Of a DNA stretch of 64,000 bases, positions 19,388 to 27,682 are shown one piece after another. The position numbers were made by a program, and so were the translations under genes. The DNA lies in assembly GCF_001468085.1 (NCBI RefSeq), contig NZ_LNZB01000060.1, positions 151,601-215,600 of the forward strand. The letters are read 5' to 3'. Position 1 is the first letter of the stretch. The number at the start of each line of letters is the position of its first letter. Source of the stretch: Legionella waltersii (lineage in GTDB: Bacteria > Pseudomonadota > Gammaproteobacteria > Legionellales > Legionellaceae). A model generated the notes under the pieces. It was not told where the DNA came from. It made no database searches and saw nothing but the letters and a program-made list of their open reading frames with translations.

Positions 19388-20413
19388 ATGGCCAAAACAT
19401 CTAAAATGCTTAATCTTGCGTTGCAAGGAGGCGGAGCGCATGGGGCTCTGGCCTGGGGAATTTTAGATAAACTTCTAGAAGATGGAAGAATCCATATTGA
19501 CTCGATATCCGCGACCAGTGCTGGAGCAATGAATGCGGTCATTCTTGCTCATGGTTTGGCTACTGGTGGCCATGAAGGTGCCCGTAAGTCCCTGTTTGAG
19601 TTTTGGAGAAAGGTGAGTGAGTCTGGAGACATTTTTAGCCCACTCAAACGAAACCCTTTTGAAGAATTGCTTGGTGTGCATCTCGAAAATACGTTGTCCT
19701 ATCACTTTTTCGGTTTAATGAGTAAATTGTTGTCTCCTTATCAGTTTAATCCATTTAATTTCAACCCATTAAAGGACATTGTTGAACAAATGGTTGACTT
19801 TGAGAGCATTCGCTGCTGTAACAGCGTGCAACTGTTTGTTTCTGCAACCAATGTGAAAACAGGCAAAATTAAAGTATTTGATAATAAGAACATGTCTATT
19901 GAAGCAGTTATGGCTTCGGCGTGCTTGCCTTTTATGTTTCAAGCTCAGCAAATTGATGATGAATACTTCTGGGATGGGGGCTACATGGGTAATCCAGCCA
20001 TTTTCCCATTGATTTACAATTCAAATTGTCGGGACATATTAATTGTCCATATCAATCCAATCTATCGTGATGCTGTTCCCGAAACGGCTGCAGATATATT
20101 AAACCGAGTGAATGAAATTAGTTTTAATTCCTCTTTAATGCGTGAGATGAGAGCAATAGCATTTGTGACTGACTTGATTGAAAATGGTTGGATTAAAGAT
20201 GAATATATTCCAAACTTAAGAAAAATGAATCTTCATGCGATTCGAGCTGATACGACAATGGAGTCCTATTCAGTAGCTAGTAAACTGGACCCAAGCTGGG
20301 ACTTTATCGAACACTTATTCGAAGTTGGGCGTGAAAAGGGTGACGAGTGGTTGAAGTTAAACTTTAAGACTATCGGAAAAAATTCCAGTATCAATATTCG
20401 TGAGTATTTGTAA
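19388..20413 (+). CDS. Patatin-like phospholipase
   Basis: This protein has about 341 residues. The start is placed at the ATG at 19388, because GAGGAG lies 7 bases upstream and the patatin fold begins right after it. The oxyanion loop GGGAHG (residues 14-19) is present, the nucleophile Ser44 sits in SATSAGAMN, and Asp196 is in WDGGYMGNPA, giving the Ser-Asp dyad. The nucleophile elbow reads A-T-S-A-G instead of the usual GxSxG, so the first Gly is Ala. No signal peptide is visible. Patatins hydrolyse phospholipids or other acyl esters, and several Legionella members are Dot/Icm effectors. This one lies 75 bases upstream of an acetoacetate decarboxylase, which points instead to a metabolic role such as polyhydroxybutyrate or lipid turnover. 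Which role applies is open. Confidence 0.87.
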   Translation: MAKTSKMLNLALQGGGAHGALAWGILDKLLEDGRIHIDSISATSAGAMNAVILAHGLATGGHEGARKSLFEFWRKVSESGDIFSPLKRNPFEELLGVHLENTLSYHFFGLMSKLLSPYQFNPFNFNPLKDIVEQMVDFESIRCCNSVQLFVSATNVKTGKIKVFDNKNMSIEAVMASACLPFMFQAQQIDDEYFWDGGYMGNPAIFPLIYNSNCRDILIVHINPIYRDAVPETAADILNRVNEISFNSSLMREMRAIAFVTDLIENGWIKDEYIPNLRKMNLHAIRADTTMESYSVASKLDPSWDFIEHLFEVGREKGDEWLKLNFKTIGKNSSINIREYL

Positions 20414-20488
20414 ACAAGTGAATAGACTGTAATTGTTCAGGTTCTCACATCAACAATGTATAAACTGCTACAGAGGGAGAGGCAATTC

Positions 20489-21256
20489 ATGGAAAAGAAA
20501 CATACAGAAAGTACATTTGATTTTTTAAACAATGAGTTTAGCATGCCTGTCCCTAGATGGATTAACACTTATCCAGCAGGCCCTTATCGCTTTATCAATC
20601 GAGAGTTTTTCATCGTTACTTATGAAACAGACCCTGATCTTCTAAAATCAATTTTACCACCAGAAATGGAGTTATTAAGACCTGAAGTGAAGTTCGAATT
20701 TATTCGTATGCCCGATTCCACCGGATTTGGGGATTACACGGAGTCTGGCCAAGTGATTCCAGTGCGCTATAAAGGAGAAGAGGGTGGCTTTACTATATCC
20801 ATGTTTCTGGATTGCCACGCGCCCATCGCTGGAGGGCGAGAAATTTGGGGCTTTCCAAAGAAATTAGCTAAACCAAAGTTGTTTGTTGAAGAAGATACTT
20901 TAATTGGGTTTTTAGATTATGGAAGTATTCGAATTGCAACTGCAACAATGGGTTATAAACACCATCCATTACCTACTGACAAGGTATTAAATTCTATGAA
21001 ACAGCCTGTATTTTTGTTAAAGAATATTCCCGATGTTGATGGCAAGCCTCTTGTTAATCAGTTAACTAAAACTTATTTGACGGATATTACTGTCAAAGGC
21101 GCTTGGACAGGTCCAGCGAGTATAGAGTTGCATGCCCACGCGTTGGCTCCAATCGCCAAATTGCGGGTTAAAAAAATTGTTTCCGCATCACACTTTATTA
21201 CCGATTTAACCTTGCCTTACGGGGAAGTAGTGGCGGATTATATGGCTAAAAAATAA
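20489..21256 (+). CDS. adc: Acetoacetate decarboxylase family protein
   Basis: This 255-residue member of the ADC family has the expected blocks: MPVPRWINTYPAGPYRF near the start, the EIWGFPKKLAKP segment containing the Schiff-base lysine (around residue 126), and YLTDITVKGAWTGPA with the conserved substrate-pocket residues. The classical enzyme turns acetoacetate into acetone and CO2. The ATG at 20489 has a GGAGAGG six bases upstream and is preferred over the upstream ATG at 20456. Together with the preceding patatin-like gene it may form an operon related to ketone-body or storage polymer turnover; that link is inference. Confidence 0.9.
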   Translation: MEKKHTESTFDFLNNEFSMPVPRWINTYPAGPYRFINREFFIVTYETDPDLLKSILPPEMELLRPEVKFEFIRMPDSTGFGDYTESGQVIPVRYKGEEGGFTISMFLDCHAPIAGGREIWGFPKKLAKPKLFVEEDTLIGFLDYGSIRIATATMGYKHHPLPTDKVLNSMKQPVFLLKNIPDVDGKPLVNQLTKTYLTDITVKGAWTGPASIELHAHALAPIAKLRVKKIVSASHFITDLTLPYGEVVADYMAKK

Positions 21257-21384
21257 ACTCCATATTGAGTATTTGTCCATTTTATGAGATAATAAGATAT
21301 TGCTTCAGAGGTCTGTATTTCATAAAATGGCCTGTCTATTATTGAAGTAAAATCAGTCTTGCTCATGCGTTTACGGAGTTTATT

Positions 21385-21651
21385 ATGAGTCAAAGTTGGC
21401 CTACCAGAGAAAAAGATTTGCAAACCGCGCGATTCATTATGGAAGAGTATGCTAATGAACGTGAAAGTGACTCGCTAGGCTTATTTGAAATTGTAGTAGA
21501 CCAAGTTGAGAAGCGCATGAATTTTCGATTATCCGGATGGGTGGTTATCTTGGCAAAGCATTTTGCATCTTTATATGGTGCGAGCCAAGGAGATTATGTC
21601 ACTCGTCAAGTGATTAGCCGTTGTATTACTCAGGGCCAAACCCTGCATTAG
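21385..21651 (+). CDS. Small conserved-looking protein of unknown function
   Basis: This 88-residue protein has an ATG preceded by ACGGAG 6 bases upstream. I do not recognise it. It is mixed charged and hydrophobic, with a predicted central helix (GLFEIVVDQVEKRMNFRLSG) and no signal peptide or membrane span. It is monocistronic, 128 bases after the decarboxylase gene and convergent with a binding-protein gene. A good ribosome binding site and unbiased composition argue for a real gene. Confidence 0.65.
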   Translation: MSQSWPTREKDLQTARFIMEEYANERESDSLGLFEIVVDQVEKRMNFRLSGWVVILAKHFASLYGASQGDYVTRQVISRCITQGQTLH

Positions 21652-21657
21652 GGATTT

Positions 21658-21677
21658 TTGACAATCTAATTGTCAAT
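21658..21677. terminator. Possible bidirectional hairpin between convergent genes
   Basis: TTGACAAT and ATTGTCAA form an 8-base-pair stem around a three-base loop, in the gap between the 88-residue gene and the convergent binding-protein gene. The stem is AT-rich and has no long T run, so termination activity is uncertain. Confidence 0.35.
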
Positions 21678-21695
21678 AACCTCCCAGGCCTATGT

Positions 21696-22442
21696 TTAGA
21701 AGCTAGACAAATACTTCTGATAAGCTTGCTTATAGGAGTCACTATTCTGGAATTTCAATAAAGCTTGGTTGAGTTGGCTTAGCAGGGCGGTGTTTTCGCG
21801 ATTGACTGCTACACCGAAACCATAGCCATACATAAAGGCATTCCCATACGTTTTAAATGAATTACCTGAATTGGCGGCCCAATAGACTGCTGAAGGGCTA
21901 TCCATCAAAATAAAATCAATTGAATTGTCTCTAAGTGCTTCAAGCATGCTCTCGTATTTATCGAACTCGACTATCGTAGGATTAGCAATTCCCATGTCTT
22001 TAATTTGAGCACTAAATACAGTTTTAGAGGCAATTCCAAATCGCTTATTGTTTAATGCTTCTAGGCTAAAGGGTGTTTTATCTGCTGTTGACTGGAGAGT
22101 AAGAAATCTTGAGTAACTGAGTAAATAGGGTAGGCTAAATGCAACTATATTGGCACGCTCAGCTGTTATGGTAATTGAACCGACAGCCATATCTATTCTT
22201 TTGCTCGCAACAGCCGGTAAAAGCTCTTCAAACCGTAATATTTCAAAGTTACATTTACGATTCATTATCTTACAAACATTGATCATCATGTCGATGTCGA
22301 ATCCAAACAACTCATTATTTGCAGTACGCATGACAAAGGGTGGGTTAAAATTCGTTGTGCCAATAGTCAATGGCTCATTCTGGGCATACAGAGTGGAAAT
22401 CGATATCAAGAGTGTTAACAATAGTCCTTTAATGAATCTCAT
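21696..22442 (-). CDS. Periplasmic amino acid-binding protein (SBP family 3)
   Basis: This 248-residue secreted solute-binding protein has a signal peptide MRFIKGLLLTLLISISTLYA and then LTIGTTNFNPPFVMR, the usual opening of polar amino acid-binding proteins. FGFDIDMMINVCKIM, FEELLPAVASKRIDMAVGSITIT and DNSIDFILMDSP complete the two-lobe fold. It would bind an amino acid for an ABC importer. No permease or ATPase subunit gene is next to it, so it is an orphan component or a sensor. It is convergent with the small gene upstream and divergent from glnE. Confidence 0.88.
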   Translation of the reverse strand: MRFIKGLLLTLLISISTLYAQNEPLTIGTTNFNPPFVMRTANNELFGFDIDMMINVCKIMNRKCNFEILRFEELLPAVASKRIDMAVGSITITAERANIVAFSLPYLLSYSRFLTLQSTADKTPFSLEALNNKRFGIASKTVFSAQIKDMGIANPTIVEFDKYESMLEALRDNSIDFILMDSPSAVYWAANSGNSFKTYGNAFMYGYGFGVAVNRENTALLSQLNQALLKFQNSDSYKQAYQKYLSSF

Positions 22443-22533
22443 TAGTTGCCATCATCAAATAAATTAGATAGATAAATTAGATTATATCTATAATAATGAA
22501 TTTTGTACCAGTTTATTAAAAAATATCTCTACT

Positions 22534-25272
22534 ATGAGTAAAACCTTCCATATCCCTGAACAATTTGAGTCAAAAGCATGGTTTATTGAAAAACACCTTG
22601 CTCATTTGCATCATCCGTTACTTCATCATGCAGTACAGTTAGTGCTTGTGAGTGATTATGCGTGTCGGCAAATTCATATATTAGTTGACTTACTGAAGGA
22701 GAATGAGCATCTGGAAATTCCTACTCGAGAGGATTATTTTTCAGCTATTACTAAACTAAGTGTTGAGATCCCTCAAGCAAGCTATATGGTTGCTCTTAGG
22801 CAGTTTCGTCACCGTCAATTTTTACAGTTATTGGTTTTAGAAATGGCTGGTTTAGCCAGCACGGATCAAGTGATAGCTGCTTGGTCTGATTGTGCTGATT
22901 CTATTGTGTTACATACTTTAGAATACATTCGATCTTCTCTTAAACAACGCTATGGATATGCAAGTGATGAAGTGGGTGCTGAAGTTTTTCTTTTCACGTT
23001 AGCGATGGGAAAACTAGGAGGTAGAGAGCTCAATTATTCATCGGATATTGACTTAATTTTTACCTATAGTCGTGAAGGGTGTACGAGTGGAGAGGAAAAA
23101 ATAAGCAACCAACACTATTTTAGCAAGGTGGTTCAGCAATTTATTCATATCCTACAGTCTGTCACCTCAGAAGGTTTGGTGTTTAGAGTGGATCTAAGAT
23201 TGCGCCCCAATGGAGACAGTGGCCCTCTTGTTTCAAGCTTTGCAGCCATAGAAACGTACTATCAAGAACAGGGTCGGGATTGGGAGCGTTATGCCATGGT
23301 CAAAGCTCGAGTCATTTCAAAAGCTATTGATGAACCTCACGAATGGTATAAAAATATAATTATTCCATTTGTTTACCGCAGATATGTCGATTTTAGTGTC
23401 ATTGAGTCCTTACGTAGTATGAAAGCAATGATTGAACGAGAGGTACAGTTGAATCCTTTGTTGAATGACATTAAACGAGGGCAGGGGGGAATTCGAGAAA
23501 TTGAGTTCATTATTCAGAGCTTTCAGCTAATACGTGGCGGTCGATTACCTTTATTACAAACTCAAAATGCAATGTCTGCATTGACCGTATTAAAACAAGA
23601 GCAACTTATTCCCCGTACTGAAGCGTTAAAGCAAGCTTATCTATTCCTTCGAAAATTAGAAAACACACTTCAGAGTCTTAATGATCAGCAAACACATACG
23701 CTGCCTGAAGATACACACAAACAAGCACAAGTTATTTTAGCGATGGGTTTTGCGAATTGGGATCAACTTCTAGAGAAGTTGCATCAATATCAACGTATAG
23801 TAGGCCATATGTTTCACTCAGTACTCGGCAAAGCGGATACTTATGAGGATGAGAAAAGACTTCTTGCCAATCAATTATCCAGCCTTTGGCAAGGCCATGT
23901 TGAAAGCACAATGGCTATTAATTTGTTAATCAGTTTAGGCTATGAAAATGCGTCTCATTGTTATCAAATGATTCATACCTTCAGGCACAGTCCCAAATGC
24001 AGACGATTACCTCATGCGGCAAGAATGCGTCTGGATCGCTTTATGGTTTTGCTGCTGACTGAATTAACCTTGTGCTCAAATACCGATGAAATCCTCTTAA
24101 AAGTCATTCACTTGCTTGAGAGCATTGTTGGGCGTAGTGCTTATTTAGCTTTGCTGTCTGAAAACCCTCCTGCTCTTAGAGAGTTATTGTTTTGGTTTGC
24201 TAATAGTCCTTTTATTTCTGACTTGTTTGTCAACCAACCGTTTTTGTTGGAAATTTTATTGGATCAAGACACAAAGTGGCATCCAACTTCATTACAAGAG
24301 TTAGAAACAATAATCAATGAACAGTTAAGTCACACAGACGACACAGAGCTTCAAGAAGAGTTGCTGCGTCAATTTAAATTGTCCAATTGGGTCATGGCAG
24401 CTCGAGCCGAGCTGTATAAATCAAGTAACGCCGTTCGCATTGGACAATTTTTATCGGATGTTGCACAAGTTATTGTGAATCAATTGGTCAAAATCGCCTC
24501 TAATCAGTTAATCCCGAGGTACCCTGAAATAGTTAACATTCTTCCTCGATTCGCTATCATTGCTTATGGAAAGTTAGGCAGTAGAGAAATGAATTATGCG
24601 TCGGATTTGGATCTGGTGTTTTTGCATACGGCAAAGAAGTCTGAAGAAGGATTAGTGAATCGATTGACCCAAAAAATTCTGCATACGCTAACCACAAGAA
24701 CACAATCAGGACTGTTGTATCAAGTTGACACTCGATTAAGGCCATCTGGTTCAGCAGGGCTATTAGTGAGTCATTTAGATGCATTTATTCAATACCAACA
24801 ATCAAGCGCCTGGACCTGGGAGCATCAGGCTTTGTTGAAGGCGAGGATTGTCTCTGGCTCGCCTTCAATTCAGAGTCGTTTTAGAAAGCTAAAACAGAAG
24901 ATATCAACTATTCAGAGGGATAAACTATCTCTCAGAAAAGATGTTTTGGATATGCGAGCTAAAATAGATCAATATCAAGAGCCGGATCCAATAAAACACA
25001 ATAAAGGAGGATTATTGGATCTAGAGTTTTTGGTGCAGTATCTAGTATTAAAGAGTGGTAAACCGGAGTTTGCTCGATATACCCATACAATAAGTCAAAT
25101 AGAGCATTTGTATGTGTTAAACGCATTGACTCACGAGCAATATCTTGTTTTGAAAAAAGCGTATAGATATTTCCATCGAGCGATTCATCAGAACATTTTA
25201 CGATCTGAAACACAAATGGTTGAGACGCGTATGATAGACGTTGTAAGCGTTTGTGAGGAGCTTTATTTATAA
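22534..25272 (+). CDS. glnE: Bifunctional glutamine synthetase adenylyl-transferase/deadenylase
   Basis: This 912-residue enzyme is built of two nucleotidyltransferase halves. The N-terminal deadenylylase half has GKLGGRELNYSSDIDLIF (around residues 159-176). The C-terminal adenylylation half has GKLGSREMNYASDLDLVF (around 679-696). Regulatory helical segments lie between and after. It adds or removes AMP on a tyrosine of glutamine synthetase in response to PII and glutamine, setting nitrogen assimilation. Length and both active-site motifs are normal, so both activities are expected. No glnA or glnB is nearby. Confidence 0.95.
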   Translation: MSKTFHIPEQFESKAWFIEKHLAHLHHPLLHHAVQLVLVSDYACRQIHILVDLLKENEHLEIPTREDYFSAITKLSVEIPQASYMVALRQFRHRQFLQLLVLEMAGLASTDQVIAAWSDCADSIVLHTLEYIRSSLKQRYGYASDEVGAEVFLFTLAMGKLGGRELNYSSDIDLIFTYSREGCTSGEEKISNQHYFSKVVQQFIHILQSVTSEGLVFRVDLRLRPNGDSGPLVSSFAAIETYYQEQGRDWERYAMVKARVISKAIDEPHEWYKNIIIPFVYRRYVDFSVIESLRSMKAMIEREVQLNPLLNDIKRGQGGIREIEFIIQSFQLIRGGRLPLLQTQNAMSALTVLKQEQLIPRTEALKQAYLFLRKLENTLQSLNDQQTHTLPEDTHKQAQVILAMGFANWDQLLEKLHQYQRIVGHMFHSVLGKADTYEDEKRLLANQLSSLWQGHVESTMAINLLISLGYENASHCYQMIHTFRHSPKCRRLPHAARMRLDRFMVLLLTELTLCSNTDEILLKVIHLLESIVGRSAYLALLSENPPALRELLFWFANSPFISDLFVNQPFLLEILLDQDTKWHPTSLQELETIINEQLSHTDDTELQEELLRQFKLSNWVMAARAELYKSSNAVRIGQFLSDVAQVIVNQLVKIASNQLIPRYPEIVNILPRFAIIAYGKLGSREMNYASDLDLVFLHTAKKSEEGLVNRLTQKILHTLTTRTQSGLLYQVDTRLRPSGSAGLLVSHLDAFIQYQQSSAWTWEHQALLKARIVSGSPSIQSRFRKLKQKISTIQRDKLSLRKDVLDMRAKIDQYQEPDPIKHNKGGLLDLEFLVQYLVLKSGKPEFARYTHTISQIEHLYVLNALTHEQYLVLKKAYRYFHRAIHQNILRSETQMVETRMIDVVSVCEELYL

Positions 25273-25438
25273 ATGCTTTACTCATTTCGCAATGACGCTA
25301 ATCCTCTTCATACAGGACGAAAAATCATTGATGGAAGTAACAATTAACGTTAAACTTCCAGATCCACGTATAGGGATGTATGGCCACTTGTTAAGTGGTC
25401 ATCTGTATCCAGAAGATAAGAAAAAAGGACGATTTTCT

Positions 25439-26231
25439 ATGCAAAATAATTTAGCTCAATTTTCATTTTCTGCAAAAGGCCTGTTAGCTCGCTTTATCCT
25501 TTGCATCTTTAACTACGAATGCAGGAACTATGGCTGATCCAGCATAACATGATACTGATTGGACAGGGTATTATTTCGGGCTTGATTACATGGTAGGAGG
25601 TGAAACAACAAAGAAGAATTTTTCTGGTACTAACATAAACCCTAATACTGGGGCAACAAATGCAATTTTTTCAGGGAGTGTAAATCAGTCGTCTGGTGGA
25701 TCCCTGGCTAATTTATTCCTTGGTTATAACTTTCAGCCTCAAACTTCAAGATTTGTATATGGGTTGGAACTAGAAGGTGCGATATTCAGGGATTTGCAAT
25801 TTGCTAATGAAATTTTCATTAATGCTATTCCTGTTAACAATTCCTCTTTTGCTGTTCTAAATGACTCAATAAACTCTCTATTTTCGATTGTGGGACATGT
25901 TGGTTTTCTTGTTCAACCTAATACTCAAGTTTATGGGGTAATTGGCGGAACTGGAGCAAGGTTTCTAAATGCAACGTCCAATTCTCCGGTTTATCCTGAA
26001 ATTCTTGAAGAGAAATGGGTGGCTGGATTAGGTGCTGGAATTGGTGTTGAGCATATGTTTTCTAACAATTGGTCAGTGATTGCTGAATATCGACGTACGA
26101 ATTTTAATTTTGATCGCATTGCAAATGCAAAAAGGGTCAATATCAATGCGACAACCAATGCGATAACCAACGTAAAGATTGACTTGGATATGGCTAGAGT
26201 GGGTATCGCTTATCGTCCATCAGTCGCTTAA
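25439..26231 (+). pseudogene. Outer membrane beta-barrel protein, broken in the signal peptide
   Basis: The long open frame from 25590 encodes a beta-barrel of the Omp25/OmpA-like porin type (FLGYNFQPQTSRFVYGLELEGA, VGHVGFLVQPNTQVYGVIGGTG, NNWSVIAEYRRTNF ... MARVGIAYRPSVA) with no signal peptide. The missing start is visible upstream. An ATG at 25439 with AAGGAC 8 bases before it begins a signal-like peptide (MQNNLAQFSFSAKGLLA). A frameshift near 25490 then moves the natural continuation (ALSFASLTTNAGTMADPA, HDTDWTGYYFGLDYMVGG) into frame 3, and a TAA at 25545-25547 interrupts that frame. One frameshift and one nonsense codon therefore separate the signal sequence from the barrel. The protein cannot reach the outer membrane unless these are sequencing errors. 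It follows glnE by 166 bases. Confidence 0.75.
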
Positions 26232-26242
26232 TGTATTACACT

Positions 26243-26269
26243 CCCCTTACTTCTCAATGAAGTGAGGGG
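26243..26269 (+). terminator. Terminator hairpin after the outer membrane pseudogene
   Basis: CCCCTTACTTC and GAAGTGAGGGG form an 11-base stem with one T-G wobble around a five-base loop, 11 bases after the barrel stop codon. The following T run is short. Confidence 0.6.
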
Positions 26270-26312
26270 TTAAGTAAACAAAAACAGCTTTATTTCTGCT
26301 GATAGTGTCTTT

Positions 26313-27620
26313 TTATTTAAACTCCCCATATAAATCATAATCATCGCTGTCCTTAATTATCACTTCAACAAATGCACCAGCTTTAATGTTTTGATTGGGA
26401 GGTAAGTACACTAGACCATCAATTTCAGGTGCATCACCTTTACTTCGAGCAATAATTTGTTCATCGTTAACTTCATCAACAAGTACAGTTTGTTCACTAC
26501 CAATTTTATTTTGAAGTTTCTTACGGCTAATCTCTGCTTGTAATTCCATGAAGCGTGCATACCGTTCTTCTTTTACTTCTTCTGGAATGGGGTTTTCAAG
26601 CTCATTGGCTTTGGCCCCTTCAACGGGGGAGTATTTAAAACAACCCACTCTGTCCAATTGAGCCGTTTCCAAAAAGTCGAGTAATTCTTCAAATTCCTCT
26701 TCGGTTTCACCTGGAAAACCCACAATAAAGGTGGAGCGAATAGTGATGTCAGGGCAAACTTCTCTCCAAGACGCAATTCGCAACAAGGTGTTTTCACTGC
26801 TAGCTGGTCTTTTCATTGCCTTTAATACGCGGGAATTGGCATGCTGGAGGGGTATATCTAAATACGGTAGTATCAATCCATCACGCATTAATGGAATGAT
26901 GTTATCCACATGAGGATACGGATAAACGTAATGCAATCTCACCCATATTCCTAGTTCCCCTAATTGCTCACATAAATCATAGAATTGGGTCTTGATGGTT
27001 TTACCTTGCCATTCAACGGATTGAAACTTGGTATCTACTCCATAGGCACTTGTGTCTTGTGAGATAACCAGAATTTCATTGACGCCTGCTTGCTTCAGCT
27101 TTTTAGCCTCAGTGAGTACTTGAGTTATTGGGTAACTTTGAAGTTTGCCACGCATAGTGGGAATGATGCAGAAAGTACATTTCTGATTGCAGCCTTCTGA
27201 TATTTTGAGATAGGCGTAATGTCGAGGGGTTAGCTTAATTCCTTGTGGCGGGATCAGTTGCGTAAATGGATCGCTAGGAGGAGGTAGATGTTGATGAACA
27301 GCGTTAACTACCTCTTCATAGGCATGGGCACCACTGATGTGCAATACATCTGGACATGCTTCTTTAATAATATCTGCTTTTGCTCCAAGACAACCAGTGA
27401 CTATGACCCGACCATTCTCCGCCATCGCCTCTTGAATAGTATCCAATGATTCTTTCACGGCACTGTCTATAAAACCACAGGTGTTAATCACAACTACGCC
27501 AGCGTCTTGATACGTTGGAACTAATTCATAACCTTGTGCTTTAAGTTGGGTGATAATCCGTTCCGAATCAACGAGAGCTTTGGGGCAGCCCAAACTCACA
27601 AATCCTACTTTATGATTCAT
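26313..27620 (-). CDS. rimO: Ribosomal protein S12 methylthiotransferase
   Basis: This 435-residue radical-SAM enzyme adds a methylthio group to an aspartate of ribosomal protein S12. The N-terminal UPF0004 domain carries cluster cysteines Cys12 ([12 protein letters not shown]), Cys48 and Cys77. The radical-SAM triad is Cys144, Cys148 and Cys151 ([10 protein letters not shown]). A C-terminal TRAM domain (QTVLVDEV ... [18 protein letters not shown]) follows. The [12 protein letters not shown] opening separates RimO from the tRNA-modifying MiaB. Length is typical and the gene stands alone. Confidence 0.95.
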   Translation of the reverse strand: MNHKVGFVSLGCPKALVDSERIITQLKAQGYELVPTYQDAGVVVINTCGFIDSAVKESLDTIQEAMAENGRVIVTGCLGAKADIIKEACPDVLHISGAHAYEEVVNAVHQHLPPPSDPFTQLIPPQGIKLTPRHYAYLKISEGCNQKCTFCIIPTMRGKLQSYPITQVLTEAKKLKQAGVNEILVISQDTSAYGVDTKFQSVEWQGKTIKTQFYDLCEQLGELGIWVRLHYVYPYPHVDNIIPLMRDGLILPYLDIPLQHANSRVLKAMKRPASSENTLLRIASWREVCPDITIRSTFIVGFPGETEEEFEELLDFLETAQLDRVGCFKYSPVEGAKANELENPIPEEVKEERYARFMELQAEISRKKLQNKIGSEQTVLVDEVNDEQIIARSKGDAPEIDGLVYLPPNQNIKAGAFVEVIIKDSDDYDLYGEFK

Positions 27621-27682
27621 AAAATTCTTACTGTAAAAAAAGTGAGCTAATTATACTCTCTTGGAGGTTGATTTGTCGACTC

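Noticed and set aside
19388-20413. Calling the patatin-like protein a VipD-type effector
   Set aside because: It has only the lipase domain, no extra C-terminal domain, and pairs with a metabolic gene, so the effector claim is unsupported.
25253-25537. A 94-codon frame overlapping the end of glnE
   Set aside because: Its first part overlaps glnE in another frame. Only its tail, from 25439, is meaningful, as the signal peptide of the broken outer membrane protein gene.
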